NCBI GenBank assembly: GCA_012522795.1
Contig: JAAYJT010000067.1
Coordinates: 1-46,090 of the forward strand
Direction of reading: 5' to 3'
Source of the DNA: Bacteroidales bacterium
GTDB lineage: Bacteria > Bacteroidota > Bacteroidia > Bacteroidales > JAAYJT01
DNA length: 46,090 nt
The notes under the pieces are model-generated. The model saw only the letters and a list, made by a program, of their open reading frames with translations. It was not told where the DNA came from and did no database searches. Each line of letters starts with the position of its first letter. Position 1 is the first letter of the stretch. Shown one piece after another: positions 14,411-23,699 of the stretch. Both the position numbers and the translations under genes were made by a program.

Positions 14411-15658
14411 ATGCTAAAGCGAGTTGTAGTTACTGGCTTAGGCGCACTGACTCCAATAGGCAATAACACCCAGGAATATTGGAACAGTTTGATTAATGGA
14501 GTCAGTGGCGCTACTGCTATTACGCGTTTTGATGCCTCGAAATGTAAAACACAGTTTGCCTGTGAGTTAAAGGATTTCAATGTTGCTGATTATTTTGACC
14601 GTAAAGAAGCCCGTAAGCACGACAGGTATTCTCAGTACGGCATTGTGTGCAGCGATGAGGCAATTAAAGATGCAGGTATTTCTCCGAAAATTGATCATGA
14701 CAGAATAGGTGTGATATGGTCAAGCGGAATAGGTGGTATTGACACTTTTGCCGAAGAGATGATAAGTTTTGCTCATGGTGATGGAACACCGCGGTTTAGT
14801 CCGTTTTTCATACCCAAAATGATTGCTGATATTGCAGCCGGGCATATTTCAATAAAGCATGGCTTCATGGGCCCGAACTTTGCAACTGTTTCAGCATGTG
14901 CTTCTTCTGCTAATGCTATTGTTGATGCTTTTTATCTTATTGCAATAGGTAAGGCAGATATCATAGTTTGCGGTGGCAGCGAAGCAAGTATAAATATTGC
15001 CGGTGTAGGCGGGTTCAATGCTATGCATGCCATTTCAACCAGAAATAATGATCCAAAAACTGCTTCACGTCCGTTTGACAAAGATAGAGATGGTTTTGTA
15101 ATGGCTGAAGGAGCCGGGGCTTTGGTCCTTGAAGAACTGGAACATGCTCTGAGACGTGGTGCTAAGATATATGCCGAGTTAGCCGGTGCCGGACTTTCGG
15201 CTGATGCTTATCATATTACTTCTCCTCATCCTGATGGCGATGGCGCATATAAGTCAATGAAATATGCCATTACAGAAGCAGGATTGCAAATCAATGAAAT
15301 TGAACATATTAATACTCATGGTACGAGCACGCCTCTTGGTGATATAGCCGAACCAAAGGCTATTGTTAGGCTTTTTGGCGAAAATGCCTATAATATTAGT
15401 ATTAACTCAACAAAATCAATGACCGGGCATTTGCTTGGAGCAGCAGGTGCTGTTGAAGCTGTAGCTACTGTACTTTCGATTGTGAATGGCATAGTTCCGC
15501 CTACTATCAACCACTTTACCGATGATCCGGAAATTGACAATAAACTGGATTTTACTTTTCACACAGCAAAGAAACGTAATATTAATGCTGCTATTTCCAA
15601 TACTTTTGGATTTGGCGGTCACAACGTCAGCATGGTTTTTAAAAAATATAATAGTTAA
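14411..15658 (+). CDS. fabF: 3-oxoacyl-ACP synthase II (FabF)
   Basis: This condensing enzyme elongates acyl-ACP with malonyl-ACP. The 415-aa length is normal. The catalytic Cys is C163 in VSACASSANAI, and the two His residues are in NTHGTSTPLGD and SMTGHLLGAAGAVE. The C-terminal GFGGHN loop is present. It is co-transcribed with acpP (14-nt gap). About 100 nt separate it from rnc, the conserved arrangement in many bacteria. Confidence 0.98.
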   Translation: MLKRVVVTGLGALTPIGNNTQEYWNSLINGVSGATAITRFDASKCKTQFACELKDFNVADYFDRKEARKHDRYSQYGIVCSDEAIKDAGISPKIDHDRIGVIWSSGIGGIDTFAEEMISFAHGDGTPRFSPFFIPKMIADIAAGHISIKHGFMGPNFATVSACASSANAIVDAFYLIAIGKADIIVCGGSEASINIAGVGGFNAMHAISTRNNDPKTASRPFDKDRDGFVMAEGAGALVLEELEHALRRGAKIYAELAGAGLSADAYHITSPHPDGDGAYKSMKYAITEAGLQINEIEHINTHGTSTPLGDIAEPKAIVRLFGENAYNISINSTKSMTGHLLGAAGAVEAVATVLSIVNGIVPPTINHFTDDPEIDNKLDFTFHTAKKRNINAAISNTFGFGGHNVSMVFKKYNS

Positions 15659-15757
15659 AACCGTTTGACATACCAGATTGCTTTACAATATTTTGTATGA
15701 ACTATTGACAGCTTTCTACCTTATACTCACAATAAAGGCAAACAAATCATTGCCCAC

Positions 15758-16477
15758 ATGTTCTGTTTTGGTTATTTCAAGGCAATTTTCTCGCCCGACA
15801 GAGAACTATATTTAAAGTTAAAAAATATTTTTGGGTTCTATCCCAACAATATTTCTATTTATCAGTTGGCTTTCAGGCATAAATCACGCGCTTTACGTCA
15901 TTTTAACGGAACGAGGATTTCAAACGAACGTCTTGAGTTTTTGGGTGATGCTGTTCTGGATGCAATAATTGCAGATCATCTGTTCAAATTGTTCCCATAT
16001 AAGGACGAGGGTTTTCTAACCCAAATGAAATCAAAAATTGTAAGAAGGAACAATCTTAACAAACTATCATCAAAACTTGGTATTGACATGTTAATCCAGT
16101 GTTCGCAGGAAACCATCCCTCATCATAAATCAATGAAGGGCGATGCTTTTGAAGCTTTCATCGGAGCTTTATATCTTGATAAAGGTTACAGAATTACCAG
16201 ACGTATCATAATTGATCGTATAATACGACTGCATGTTGATATGGATGAGATGGTTACTATGGATACCAACTTCAAAAGCAGATTGCTTGAATGGACTCAA
16301 CGTGAAAAGAAAACCCTTGAATTTAAAGTTATTGATGAGGTTGGCTCGGGATATCACAAGCAATATATTGTTGAATTGCTAATTGATCAGGTTATTTTTG
16401 GACGCGGGCAGGATTATTCAATAAAAGCTGCTGAACAACAGGCTGCTGAGAAAGCACTGGAGAAAATCTCTGTTTAA
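15758..16477 (+). CDS. rnc: Ribonuclease III
   Basis: A 239-aa endoribonuclease cleaving double-stranded RNA (rRNA maturation, antisense regulation). The signature NERLEFLGDAVLDAIIADHL (about 56-75) gives E60 and D64, and a second acidic cluster is in KGDAFEAFIGALYLDKGY. The C-terminal double-stranded-RNA-binding domain (about 165-239) ends QQAAEKALEKI. The start at 15758 gives a normal N-terminus. The stop overlaps the stop of the convergent exonuclease gene by 4 nt (16474-16477), so the two transcripts share complementary 3' ends, a potential substrate for RNase III itself. Confidence 0.96.
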   Translation: MFCFGYFKAIFSPDRELYLKLKNIFGFYPNNISIYQLAFRHKSRALRHFNGTRISNERLEFLGDAVLDAIIADHLFKLFPYKDEGFLTQMKSKIVRRNNLNKLSSKLGIDMLIQCSQETIPHHKSMKGDAFEAFIGALYLDKGYRITRRIIIDRIIRLHVDMDEMVTMDTNFKSRLLEWTQREKKTLEFKVIDEVGSGYHKQYIVELLIDQVIFGRGQDYSIKAAEQQAAEKALEKISV

Positions 16478-17877
16478 AAACAACAATCATTTTCCAGATA
16501 TATATAAACCATTGTGTTATTGGCTTTTAGTCTGGTTTCGAAACGTAAATCCTTTTCATTATGTCGCAGATACGAGCGTATAATCTGCCGGGTATCGCGG
16601 TTATCTTCAAAATCCCTGATACAATCATCGAGTATTTCCGGATTCCCATTCAAAGCCGCAGGATCAAAATATCCAAAGCCTATATATTTCCCCTGTTCAA
16701 TTTTTATCACTGATCTTTCTTTATCATGGCGCCCATTGCCGATAATAAAAATGTTCTCGCTGCCAATGGCAAGGCTGTCAATAGCCATCTTTACCCTTTT
16801 ATTGTATTCGTCAGGTTTTTCCCTGCCCAAACAGGCACCTTTGCATTGCCCTATTGAATATTGGAAACAGGAATTTTGGGTTTGATACAAACCACATAAT
16901 TTCTGGCATAAACCAAACTTACTTGTTATTGCAAAAAGATGCTCCCGCGATGCCGTTTTGCTTGAATAAACTGAAACAGGAACTTCGTTTCGGCTTGTTT
17001 TATCAATTATCAGGTTCATATAGCCATTATCATCATAAGCATAATACAAACCATACTGCGCTAAAGTCCGGCGCTGAGACCGGTTATACAATGGTTTAAC
17101 CCTTTTAATCTCGTGCGATTCAAAAAGTAATGCAACAAGCTCTGAACCAGTTTCTTCATAGCCAACACCTGCAATGGCATTTTTCATTTCCACCGCTCTC
17201 CGCGTATTGCACTGCAGCAGATGAGTTTTTACACGCTCCCGTATATTCAGACTTTTACCAATATAGATAATTTCATTTTTATCGTTGAAAAAGTAATATA
17301 CTCCTGTTGTTTCCGGAAGATTCCTGATCATTTCGTATTCGGGCGAAACTATTTTTTCTGATAACTCATCAAAATCTCCGGTTTCTTTTATTTCGAGAAT
17401 ATAGTTCAGAAGTTTAATTGTGGCAGGTGCATCGCCGGCAGCTCTGTGACGGTAATCAATTTCAATATCCAATTCCTTGCAAATATTTCCAAGGCTGTAT
17501 GACCGATAACCGGGAAGATATTTTCTACTCAGTTGCACAGTGCAGAGCTTTGGGCGGCGGTAATCATATCCGAGGCGCAAGAATTCCTGGCGGATGAAAT
17601 TATAATCGAAGCTTACATTGTGAGCCACAAATGTTATGTTTTCAGTGATTTCCAGGATTTTTCGAGCAATCTCACAAAATCGGGGGGCATGTGCTACCAT
17701 TTGGTCAGTAATTCCGGTAAGCCGCGTAATAAAATATGGTATTGAACGCTCAGGATTCACAAGGGTAACAAAAGAATCTGTAATGTCAGATCCGTCGTAA
17801 ACAAATACAGCTACCTCAATAATTCTATCGCGCTGCGCACTTCCTCCGGTGGTCTCTATGTCAATAACAGCATACAT
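16474..17877 (-). CDS. DEDD exonuclease / GIY-YIG (UvrC-like) fusion protein
   Basis: This 467-aa protein joins two nuclease domains. Residues 1-165 are a DnaQ-like proofreading-type exonuclease: D6-x-E8 in VIDIETTGG, HNVSFD (D91) and HRAAGDA (H144, D149). Residues about 190-275 are a GIY-YIG domain: TGVYYFF, IIYIGKSLNIRERVKTHL. This architecture is common in Bacteroidota and actinobacteria and related to UvrC/Cho, suggesting a role in excision repair, but the UvrB/UvrC partner domains are not evident. The C-terminal 200 residues include Cys positions (FGLCQKLCGL, IGQCKGACLG) as in UvrC-like proteins. It is transcribed toward rnc. Confidence 0.88.
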   Translation of the reverse strand: MYAVIDIETTGGSAQRDRIIEVAVFVYDGSDITDSFVTLVNPERSIPYFITRLTGITDQMVAHAPRFCEIARKILEITENITFVAHNVSFDYNFIRQEFLRLGYDYRRPKLCTVQLSRKYLPGYRSYSLGNICKELDIEIDYRHRAAGDAPATIKLLNYILEIKETGDFDELSEKIVSPEYEMIRNLPETTGVYYFFNDKNEIIYIGKSLNIRERVKTHLLQCNTRRAVEMKNAIAGVGYEETGSELVALLFESHEIKRVKPLYNRSQRRTLAQYGLYYAYDDNGYMNLIIDKTSRNEVPVSVYSSKTASREHLFAITSKFGLCQKLCGLYQTQNSCFQYSIGQCKGACLGREKPDEYNKRVKMAIDSLAIGSENIFIIGNGRHDKERSVIKIEQGKYIGFGYFDPAALNGNPEILDDCIRDFEDNRDTRQIIRSYLRHNEKDLRFETRLKANNTMVYIYLENDCCF

Positions 17878-17968
17878 TCTATAAGCACAAAACAGGTATT
17901 TACCGGCAAAAGTAATAATTCCGGATATTATTAATCTATGGCATAATTAGTTGCATTTATAAACAAAG

Positions 17969-17994
17969 AAAGCCGGAATTTTAATTCCAGCTTT
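17969..17994 (-). terminator. Intrinsic terminator downstream of hsp20
   Basis: AAAGC-C-GGAATT (17969-17980) pairs with AATTCC-A-GCTTT (17983-17994), an 11-bp stem with one internal mismatch and a 2-base loop. On the minus strand it is followed by CTTTGTTTAT, a weak U-rich tail, and it lies about 27 nt after the hsp20 stop. Confidence 0.6.
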
Positions 17995-18020
17995 CAACAT
18001 CTCAATTTATGAAACTGCTT

Positions 18021-18452
18021 TTACGCAATCTTTATGGTACGTGGGGGCTTTTCTTTTGCATCTTCCTTTTTGGGGATAGTTACATTAAGTACTCCATCTT
18101 TGTAAGCTGCATTGATTTTTTCAGCATCCACAGAGTTAGGTAGTGTGAAAGAGCGCTGAAACGAACTGTAACTGAACTCTTTGCGCATGTATTTTTCATC
18201 GGTTTGCTCGTTTTTAACTTCTTTTTCTGATGAAATCACCAACACATTATTGTTCAGGTCAATTTTGAAATCCTTCTTGTCCAGTCCCGGTACTGCAACT
18301 TCAATTCTGAAGTCTTCCTTACCTTCTATGATATTTACTGAGGGTATGCTCATGCCGGTCTGGTTATCGAAGAAATTTGAGAAAAAATCTCTTCCGAGAA
18401 AATCATCCATAAAACTTGGGAAAGTAGTTCCTCTTCTTAATACTGGTAACAT
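18021..18452 (-). CDS. Hsp20/alpha-crystallin small heat-shock protein
   Basis: A 143-aa ATP-independent holdase that binds unfolding proteins. The alpha-crystallin domain (about 38-130) is clear: DFRIEVAVPGLDKKDFKIDL, then FQRSFTLPNSVDAEKINA and the AxYKDGVLNVTIPK signature. The C-terminal RTIKIA provides the IxI-type anchor for oligomer assembly. It is a single gene with its own terminator and a strong Shine-Dalgarno sequence. No CIRCE-type inverted repeat was seen upstream. Confidence 0.96.
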   Translation of the reverse strand: MLPVLRRGTTFPSFMDDFLGRDFFSNFFDNQTGMSIPSVNIIEGKEDFRIEVAVPGLDKKDFKIDLNNNVLVISSEKEVKNEQTDEKYMRKEFSYSSFQRSFTLPNSVDAEKINAAYKDGVLNVTIPKKEDAKEKPPRTIKIA

Positions 18453-18460
18453 AATTTAGT

Positions 18461-18467
18461 CCTCCTT
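18461..18467 (-). promoter_or_regulatory. Strong Shine-Dalgarno of hsp20
   Basis: Minus-strand AAGGAGG lies 8 nt before the ATG. A complete SD is unusual among genes of this window, which mostly lack one. Confidence 0.7.
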
Positions 18468-18808
18468 AGTTTTAATTTTTATTTTATTAATTTCATTTGC
18501 ATAGTTAAGAGTCAATTTTTATGCCGCCAATTCTTTGAAATGAATCACTTTCTTGTTCATAATATTCAATTAATCTTATAAAGTATTGATATATTGTTGT
18601 TTAAGTATGCTTTTCTGAATCGGATAGTAGTTTATGTGATAAAAACCGTTTATAAAATATCTTAGCAATCCTGCAAATATGGCACACATGCAATTTGTTT
18701 TACAGACAAAATGTCGTATTTATGAAGATTTTTAAGCTTTTTGTAAAATCTTAAATGACCAGAAATAATAAAAATTTGGTACTTTTACTTTTGAATTAAT
18801 AATAGAAC
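18468..18808. other. AT-rich divergent promoter region between hsp20 and the radical SAM gene
   Basis: There is no gene. A plus-strand -7 element TACTTTTG lies at 18786-18793, just upstream of the radical SAM ATG (18809), but no TTTG at the right distance was found. For hsp20 no convincing -7 element was found. Confidence 0.5.
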
Positions 18809-19822
18809 ATGGCTTCTGAGATCCAGCACTTTACTATCCCTGTTTTCATACCTATGCAAGGTTGTCCGCATGCATGTTTGTTTTGCGATCAGCGAAAGAT
18901 AACTTCGGGCAATGAGGCTCCTGATGATATTGGAATAATTAAAAGAATAGAAAAACATCTGGAAACAATCCCCAGGCATAATAGTAAAATTGAAATCGGT
19001 TTTTTCGGAGGAAGTTTTACCGGATTGACGATTGAGCGGCAAAAACATTACCTGAACCTGGTTCAGCCCTGGCTCAAAAGCGGAATTATCAGCGGTATGC
19101 GTTTATCAACACGGCCGGATTATATTAATGATGAAATTCTGCAGATACTTAAGGATTTTGGTGTGAACACGATTGAACTTGGTGCGCAAAGCCTTGACGA
19201 TGAAGTATTGCAGTTAGCCGGACGAAGACATACATCAGAACAGGTTAGGCAGGCAGCCGCTTTAATAAAAAGATCCGGATTTTCACTTGGATTGCAAATG
19301 ATGCTTGGCTTACCCGGCGATACATTTCAAAAATCCATTAATACTGCAAAAGATATAATATCGTCAGGTGCTGATTGTACAAGGATATATCCTACATTGG
19401 TTGTACGCAACACAGATCTGGAAACCATCTATAATAAAGGTGAGTATCAGCCTCTTACACTGGGTGACGCGGTTGAATGGTGCAGTTCGATAATGCCTTT
19501 GTTTGAAGAAGCCAAAGTAAAAATACTTCGAATAGGATTACATCCCGGTGAAGGTATGATCCATGGGAACGATATCATCGCTGGACCTTTTCATGTTGCT
19601 TTTGGTGAATTGGTTCATACAGCTTTATGGAAAGATATTTTGTTGAAAATATCCGAAGATCTATCTGCTGCAATCACTGTTTTTGTTAATCCCAGGCAAT
19701 TAAATTCTGCAATAGGGCATAAAGGCAGTAATAAAAAATTGCTTCAGCAAAGGTTTAGGGATATTAAATTTAAAGTTGATAAAAATTTGGTCGGACGAGA
19801 ATTTTATGTTGATTATCGTTGA
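18809..19822 (+). CDS. Radical SAM protein, Elp3/HemN-like
   Basis: A 337-aa radical SAM enzyme. The 4Fe-4S cluster motif C19-x3-C23-x2-C26 is in GCPHACLFCDQ, FFGGSFTG forms the SAM-binding GGE-like segment, and ELGAQSLDDEVL with GLQMMLGLPGD are typical of the Elp3/HemN branch. It lacks the GNAT domain of true Elp3, so tRNA wobble modification by that route is not indicated. The substrate is unknown. Its 3' end overlaps the next gene by 17 nt, which suggests coupled translation and a shared function. Confidence 0.88.
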   Translation: MASEIQHFTIPVFIPMQGCPHACLFCDQRKITSGNEAPDDIGIIKRIEKHLETIPRHNSKIEIGFFGGSFTGLTIERQKHYLNLVQPWLKSGIISGMRLSTRPDYINDEILQILKDFGVNTIELGAQSLDDEVLQLAGRRHTSEQVRQAAALIKRSGFSLGLQMMLGLPGDTFQKSINTAKDIISSGADCTRIYPTLVVRNTDLETIYNKGEYQPLTLGDAVEWCSSIMPLFEEAKVKILRIGLHPGEGMIHGNDIIAGPFHVAFGELVHTALWKDILLKISEDLSAAITVFVNPRQLNSAIGHKGSNKKLLQQRFRDIKFKVDKNLVGREFYVDYR

Positions 19823-20507
19823 TAAGAAAATGCCTGAAGAGGCTAAGCAAAAACTTGGTTTGTACGGGGAACTGCTGGAACTGCAAACATCCGGCATTGT
19901 ATATCCGTCAATATCCGGGCATCCTGATATTTTTTTCTGTCAAGCTGAAAATGGGCTTATTGTAGCACTCGATCTTCCAGATGAATATATTCAAACTCTG
20001 AAATCAAAAAAGATAAAATTTGTAACTGGTAAGCATAAACTTGGAAGTGTTTATCCTTTTACTGTTAGTTATAATGCAGTATTGGGCAGAAAATTTCTCA
20101 TTCATAATCTTGATCATACTGATCCGGTCATCGCAGATCTAACATCCGGCAAAACCAGCATACATACAGAGCAGGGCTATACACGCTGTAATCTCATATC
20201 GCTTGGTGAAGAGTATTTTATCACTTCTGATCAGGGTATTCAAAGATCATTGAAGCAAAACGGGCTGGATTGTACTTATTTTTCACCTCAGAATATTTAT
20301 CTTCAGGGATTTAAGCATGGGTTTCTGGGAGGAACATGCGGTATTCTCAATAAAATATTATTCATCTGTGGAAGCCTAAACCATTACGAATGGGCTGATG
20401 ATTTCAGAAAAATAGTAAACGGGTTTGGTTATGTAATAACAGAATTAACCGAAGATGTTTTATTTGATGTTGGAAGTATAATTTTCGTACGGAAAATCAT
20501 TGATTAA
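19806..20507 (+). CDS. DUF6873-type (GME-fold-like) protein
   Basis: About 233 aa from the ATG at 19806; the longer frame (243 aa) would need a TTG at 19776. It resembles the DUF6873 family, predicted to have the fold of guanidino-group-modifying enzymes. Candidate active-site residues are in SGHPDIFFCQ, EQGYTRCN and the C-terminal GFLGGTCGIL, whose Cys is placed like the nucleophile of that fold. The reaction is unknown. Overlap with the radical SAM gene implies that the two act together. Family assignment is from memory of conserved segments and is not certain. Confidence 0.6.
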   Translation: MLIIVDKKMPEEAKQKLGLYGELLELQTSGIVYPSISGHPDIFFCQAENGLIVALDLPDEYIQTLKSKKIKFVTGKHKLGSVYPFTVSYNAVLGRKFLIHNLDHTDPVIADLTSGKTSIHTEQGYTRCNLISLGEEYFITSDQGIQRSLKQNGLDCTYFSPQNIYLQGFKHGFLGGTCGILNKILFICGSLNHYEWADDFRKIVNGFGYVITELTEDVLFDVGSIIFVRKIID

Positions 20508-20570
20508 CAGTTATTTACTTAAAATTATAAATATTTAATATTTCTATACAAGTATTATTAATACAATAGC

Positions 20571-20578
20571 TACCTTTG
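20571..20578 (+). promoter_or_regulatory. -7 promoter element for kbl
   Basis: TACCTTTG is an exact TAnnTTTG match 22 nt before the kbl ATG. No TTTG at 18-21 nt upstream was found. Confidence 0.45.
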
Positions 20579-20599
20579 CAAATGAAAAAATATTAAAAA

Positions 20600-21799
20600 A
20601 TGTACGGAAAATTTAAAGAATACTTGCAGGAAGAGCTTGAAAAGATCAAGCAAGACGGGCTTTACAAAGATGAGCGCGTATTGGTAACACCACAAGGTGT
20701 GAATATTAAGATAAATCAGGGTGCTAATGTTTTGAATTTTTGCTCCAATAATTATCTGGGCCTATGCAATGATCCCAGAGTTATGGCTGCGGCAAACTAC
20801 TCATTTTTCAAATGGGGTTTTGGAATGGCATCCGTGCGTTTTATTTGTGGAACTCAATTAGTTCATAAACAGTTAGAAAATAAACTCAGTGAATTTCTTG
20901 GAACTGAAGACACCATTTTGTTTTCTTCGGCATTTGATGCTAATGGAGGTGTGTTTGAACCGCTGCTAGACGAGAACAGTGCTATTATCAGCGATGAGCT
21001 GAATCATGCTTCTATTATTGATGGTGTAAGGCTCTGCAAGGCAAAACGATTTCGGTATAAAAACAATGATCTTGATGATCTGGAATCAAAACTTAAAGAA
21101 GCTTCAGGTTCAAAATTTAAAATAATTGTAACCGATGGCGTTTTTTCAATGGATGGAATAATTGCTCAGGTAGATAAAATATGTGATCTTGCTGACAAAT
21201 ATGAAGCTCTTGTAATGGTTGACGATTCTCATGCTACCGGGTTTATTGGCGAGAAAGGTCGCGGCACTCACGAATACTGCAATGCCATGGGTCGTGTTGA
21301 CATTATTACTACCACTTTTGGCAAGGCATTGGGCGGAGCTTCAGGAGGATGCGTTTCGGGTCATAAAGAAATCATTGACTTGTTGCGTCAGCGTTCAAGA
21401 CCGTATCTGTTTTCAAATTCATTAGCTCCTGCAATTACTGGTGCTACACTTGAAGTTATTAATTTGCTGGCTGAAACATCTGATTTGCGGGATAAATTGA
21501 ATGAAAATACTAAAATTTTCCGTGAAGGGATGGAAAGAGCAGGTTTCAGAATAATTCCGGGCAACCATCCTATAGTGCCGGTCATGCTAGGTCATTTACC
21601 AGATGACGCAAAATTATCTCAGGACTTTGCCAATGAACTTTTGCTTGAAGGAATTTATGTTATTGGCTTTTATTATCCAGTGGTTCCCAAAGGTAATTCA
21701 AGGATAAGGGTTCAGCTAAGTGCAGCTCATTCAAAAGAAAATATAGAGTTTGCACTTGAAAAATTTATCAAGGTAGGAAAAAAACTTAACGCAATATAG
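20600..21799 (+). CDS. kbl: Glycine C-acetyltransferase (2-amino-3-ketobutyrate CoA ligase)
   Basis: A PLP enzyme of the alpha-oxoamine synthase family, 399 aa. It cleaves 2-amino-3-ketobutyrate with CoA to glycine and acetyl-CoA in threonine breakdown. [33 protein letters not shown] and [16 protein letters not shown] are family landmarks, and the Schiff-base lysine is K242 in [13 protein letters not shown]. The closely related KAS/serine palmitoyltransferase group shares these motifs, but the length and the [12 protein letters not shown] segment favour Kbl. No threonine dehydrogenase gene is adjacent. The stop codon lies inside a terminator hairpin. Confidence 0.9.
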   Translation: MYGKFKEYLQEELEKIKQDGLYKDERVLVTPQGVNIKINQGANVLNFCSNNYLGLCNDPRVMAAANYSFFKWGFGMASVRFICGTQLVHKQLENKLSEFLGTEDTILFSSAFDANGGVFEPLLDENSAIISDELNHASIIDGVRLCKAKRFRYKNNDLDDLESKLKEASGSKFKIIVTDGVFSMDGIIAQVDKICDLADKYEALVMVDDSHATGFIGEKGRGTHEYCNAMGRVDIITTTFGKALGGASGGCVSGHKEIIDLLRQRSRPYLFSNSLAPAITGATLEVINLLAETSDLRDKLNENTKIFREGMERAGFRIIPGNHPIVPVMLGHLPDDAKLSQDFANELLLEGIYVIGFYYPVVPKGNSRIRVQLSAAHSKENIEFALEKFIKVGKKLNAI

Positions 21800-21818
21800 T
21801 CTGGAGATCAGACTTTTT
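21797..21818 (+). terminator. Intrinsic terminator overlapping the kbl stop codon
   Basis: AGTCTG (21797-21802), loop GAGAT, CAGACT (21808-21813), then six Ts. The stem begins at the TAG stop itself. Outer bases (GCAATAT / ATATCTTGC) could extend the pairing. Confidence 0.8.
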
Positions 21819-21848
21819 TCATATCTTGCGTTTTTAAATCTCTGACAT

Positions 21849-22223
21849 TTGGTTTTTGGAATAGGCACAGATATCATTGAAGTTGAGCGCATTAAAAAGC
21901 AGCTTGAAAATAATTCAGGACTGAGGGAAAAATTATTTACCTCACACGAAATAGCTTATTGCGAAAATAAAAAAAACAAAGCTCAGCACTATGCAGCAAG
22001 ATTTGCAGCAAAAGAGGCTTTTCTTAAAGCAATTGGTACAGGCTGGCGTGAGGGTTTGAAGTTCAATGAAATAGAAGTGACGAATGATAAAATGGGAAAA
22101 CCAATGATAGTGCTTTCCGGAAAAACAAAAGATTTTGTGGATCAAATCAATATTACCAATATACAGGTTTCCCTTACACATATCAAAGATGTAGTAAACG
22201 CAATAGTAATTATTGAAAAATAA
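21849..22223 (+). CDS. acpS: Holo-[acyl-carrier-protein] synthase
   Basis: It transfers 4'-phosphopantetheine from CoA to Ser37 of AcpP. The 124 aa include the Mg-binding GIGTDIIEVERI and ARFAAKEAFLKAIGTG motifs, and the C-terminal VSLTHIKDVVNAIV strand. The frame starts with TTG (21849); there is no nearby in-frame ATG, and the GIGTDI motif must be included, so TTG is well supported. It starts 30 nt after the kbl terminator, so either readthrough or an unrecognised promoter drives it. Confidence 0.96.
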   Translation: MVFGIGTDIIEVERIKKQLENNSGLREKLFTSHEIAYCENKKNKAQHYAARFAAKEAFLKAIGTGWREGLKFNEIEVTNDKMGKPMIVLSGKTKDFVDQINITNIQVSLTHIKDVVNAIVIIEK

Positions 22224-22432
22224 ACCATTAAACTGAGGTGGTCTAGTCCATTGTAAAATATTTTTACCAATCTATTGTTATTGCTTGCAAATGAACGGCT
22301 GGAAGTAGGTTCACAGCCGAGCTAGTTTATGGTTAGTATCTGCAACCCTCCCTTAAACCTTATTTGACACACATCACCAATTTTTGGCTATTTGGGTTAT
22401 GAATTAAGCAATAAAGATTCGCCCGGATATTT

Positions 22433-22474
22433 CCCCGGTACGGGATTTTTAAATTGACAAATTTGAATCCGGGG
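22433..22474 (-). terminator. Possible terminator hairpin after the MFS gene
   Basis: CCCCGG (22433-22438) pairs with CCGGGG (22469-22474), with an inner AAATT/AAATTT pairing. It lies 14 nt after the MFS stop on the minus strand. There is no strong U-tract on either strand. The rest of 22224-22487 contains nothing recognised. Confidence 0.4.
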
Positions 22475-22487
22475 TTATTGGATCAGA

Positions 22488-23699
22488 TTATTGATTTACA
22501 GCTTTTTGTTTTAGGAACAATGAATTTATCAGTCCCAAACTCAGCAAAGCAAGCGCAATATAATATGATAATGTAGCTGCATTGTCCGGATAATTATCTT
22601 TCATAAAGGCAATTATCTGCGGACCGATAATTCCGCCAAAGCCCCATGCAATAAGTGTTATTCCATAAATGGATGCCATCAGCCCTGCATATTTTTCTTT
22701 GATAAGTGAGGGAAGAACGCCAAAACCGCCTCCGTAGCAAAGTAAAATAATGCATACTCCAACAAAGAATATTATAGGATCCTTGCTGAATACTAAAATG
22801 ATGAATATTATTATTTGCAATAAAAATAATATTCTGAAAGTTGAGATCCTACCAATTTTATCCGATACAGCCCCCCAGAAAAACCTGCCCAGACCATTAA
22901 AAATAGCACTTACCGCTATTAAGGTGGCTCCCCTGTTTTCTATAATTATCTTATTAGTTATGCCTTTTTCACGAAGTAAATCCTGTAGAAGTGGTGATTG
23001 GAATGAAAGAAATATCATGCCTGCAATTATATTAAACAAAAACATGAACCATATCAGGATATAATCAATACGTTTGATATAGGGGATGACGCTTTCTTGT
23101 TTCTTATCTATGCTTCCCGGTTTTTCTTTAGGTTCGAGAAAAGAACTGAAAAAAGGCAGAATGATCAGAAGTAAAATCCCTATTGATAGAAAAGTTTTAG
23201 CCAGATCATTGTTAAACAGTTGCATAAATTGAGGTGCAATTAGTTTTGACATAACAAATGCACCCAGTCCGAAGCCCATTACTACCATTCCGGTTACTAA
23301 ACCCTGTTTATCAGGAAACCATGCAGACACAGTAGCTACAGGCGTAACATAAACCAGTCCCAAACCCATACCTCCAATAATTCCAAATCCCAGATACAAC
23401 AAGGCAAGGCTCTGGGTTTTGAATGCAAAGTACGAAATAATATAACCAAAAGCGTATAAAAATGAGCCAGTTACAGCCATTTTCCTTGGTCCAAAACGAT
23501 TTAGGTTTTTTCCGCCCCAGGCAGCGGTAACACCCAGTATAAAAATGGCAAGGCTAAAAGCCCATGCTGTCATAGAGTTGCTCCAATTATAGCTTTGGGA
23601 GATCGGGTTCTGAAAAAAACTCCAGGCATAAACCGTACCAATGCTTAAATGTGCAAAGCTCCCCATTATAGCTATAACCCATCGCTTTTGTATTGTCAT
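22488..23699 (-). CDS. MFS transporter, oxalate/formate-antiporter (OFA) type
   Basis: About 403 aa from the ATG at 23699 (MTIQKRW); the frame extends to 23744 but that adds a basic tail without support. Twelve hydrophobic helices are visible. Typical OFA features are GTVYAWSFFQNPIS in helix 1, GKNLNRFGPRKMAVTGSFLY between helices 2-3, and GGMGLGLVYVTPVATVSAWFPDKQGLVTGM. Members exchange small carboxylates such as oxalate, formate or pyruvate-like acids; the actual substrate cannot be deduced. It stands alone, with a convergent neighbour (acpS). Confidence 0.88.
   Translation of the reverse strand: MTIQKRWVIAIMGSFAHLSIGTVYAWSFFQNPISQSYNWSNSMTAWAFSLAIFILGVTAAWGGKNLNRFGPRKMAVTGSFLYAFGYIISYFAFKTQSLALLYLGFGIIGGMGLGLVYVTPVATVSAWFPDKQGLVTGMVVMGFGLGAFVMSKLIAPQFMQLFNNDLAKTFLSIGILLLIILPFFSSFLEPKEKPGSIDKKQESVIPYIKRIDYILIWFMFLFNIIAGMIFLSFQSPLLQDLLREKGITNKIIIENRGATLIAVSAIFNGLGRFFWGAVSDKIGRISTFRILFLLQIIIFIILVFSKDPIIFFVGVCIILLCYGGGFGVLPSLIKEKYAGLMASIYGITLIAWGFGGIIGPQIIAFMKDNYPDNAATLSYYIALALLSLGLINSLFLKQKAVNQ

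Noticed and set aside
22296-22319. CGGCTG/CAGCCG hairpin as terminator of acpS
   Set aside because: It lacks a U-tract on either strand and has a 12-nt loop with a short stem.
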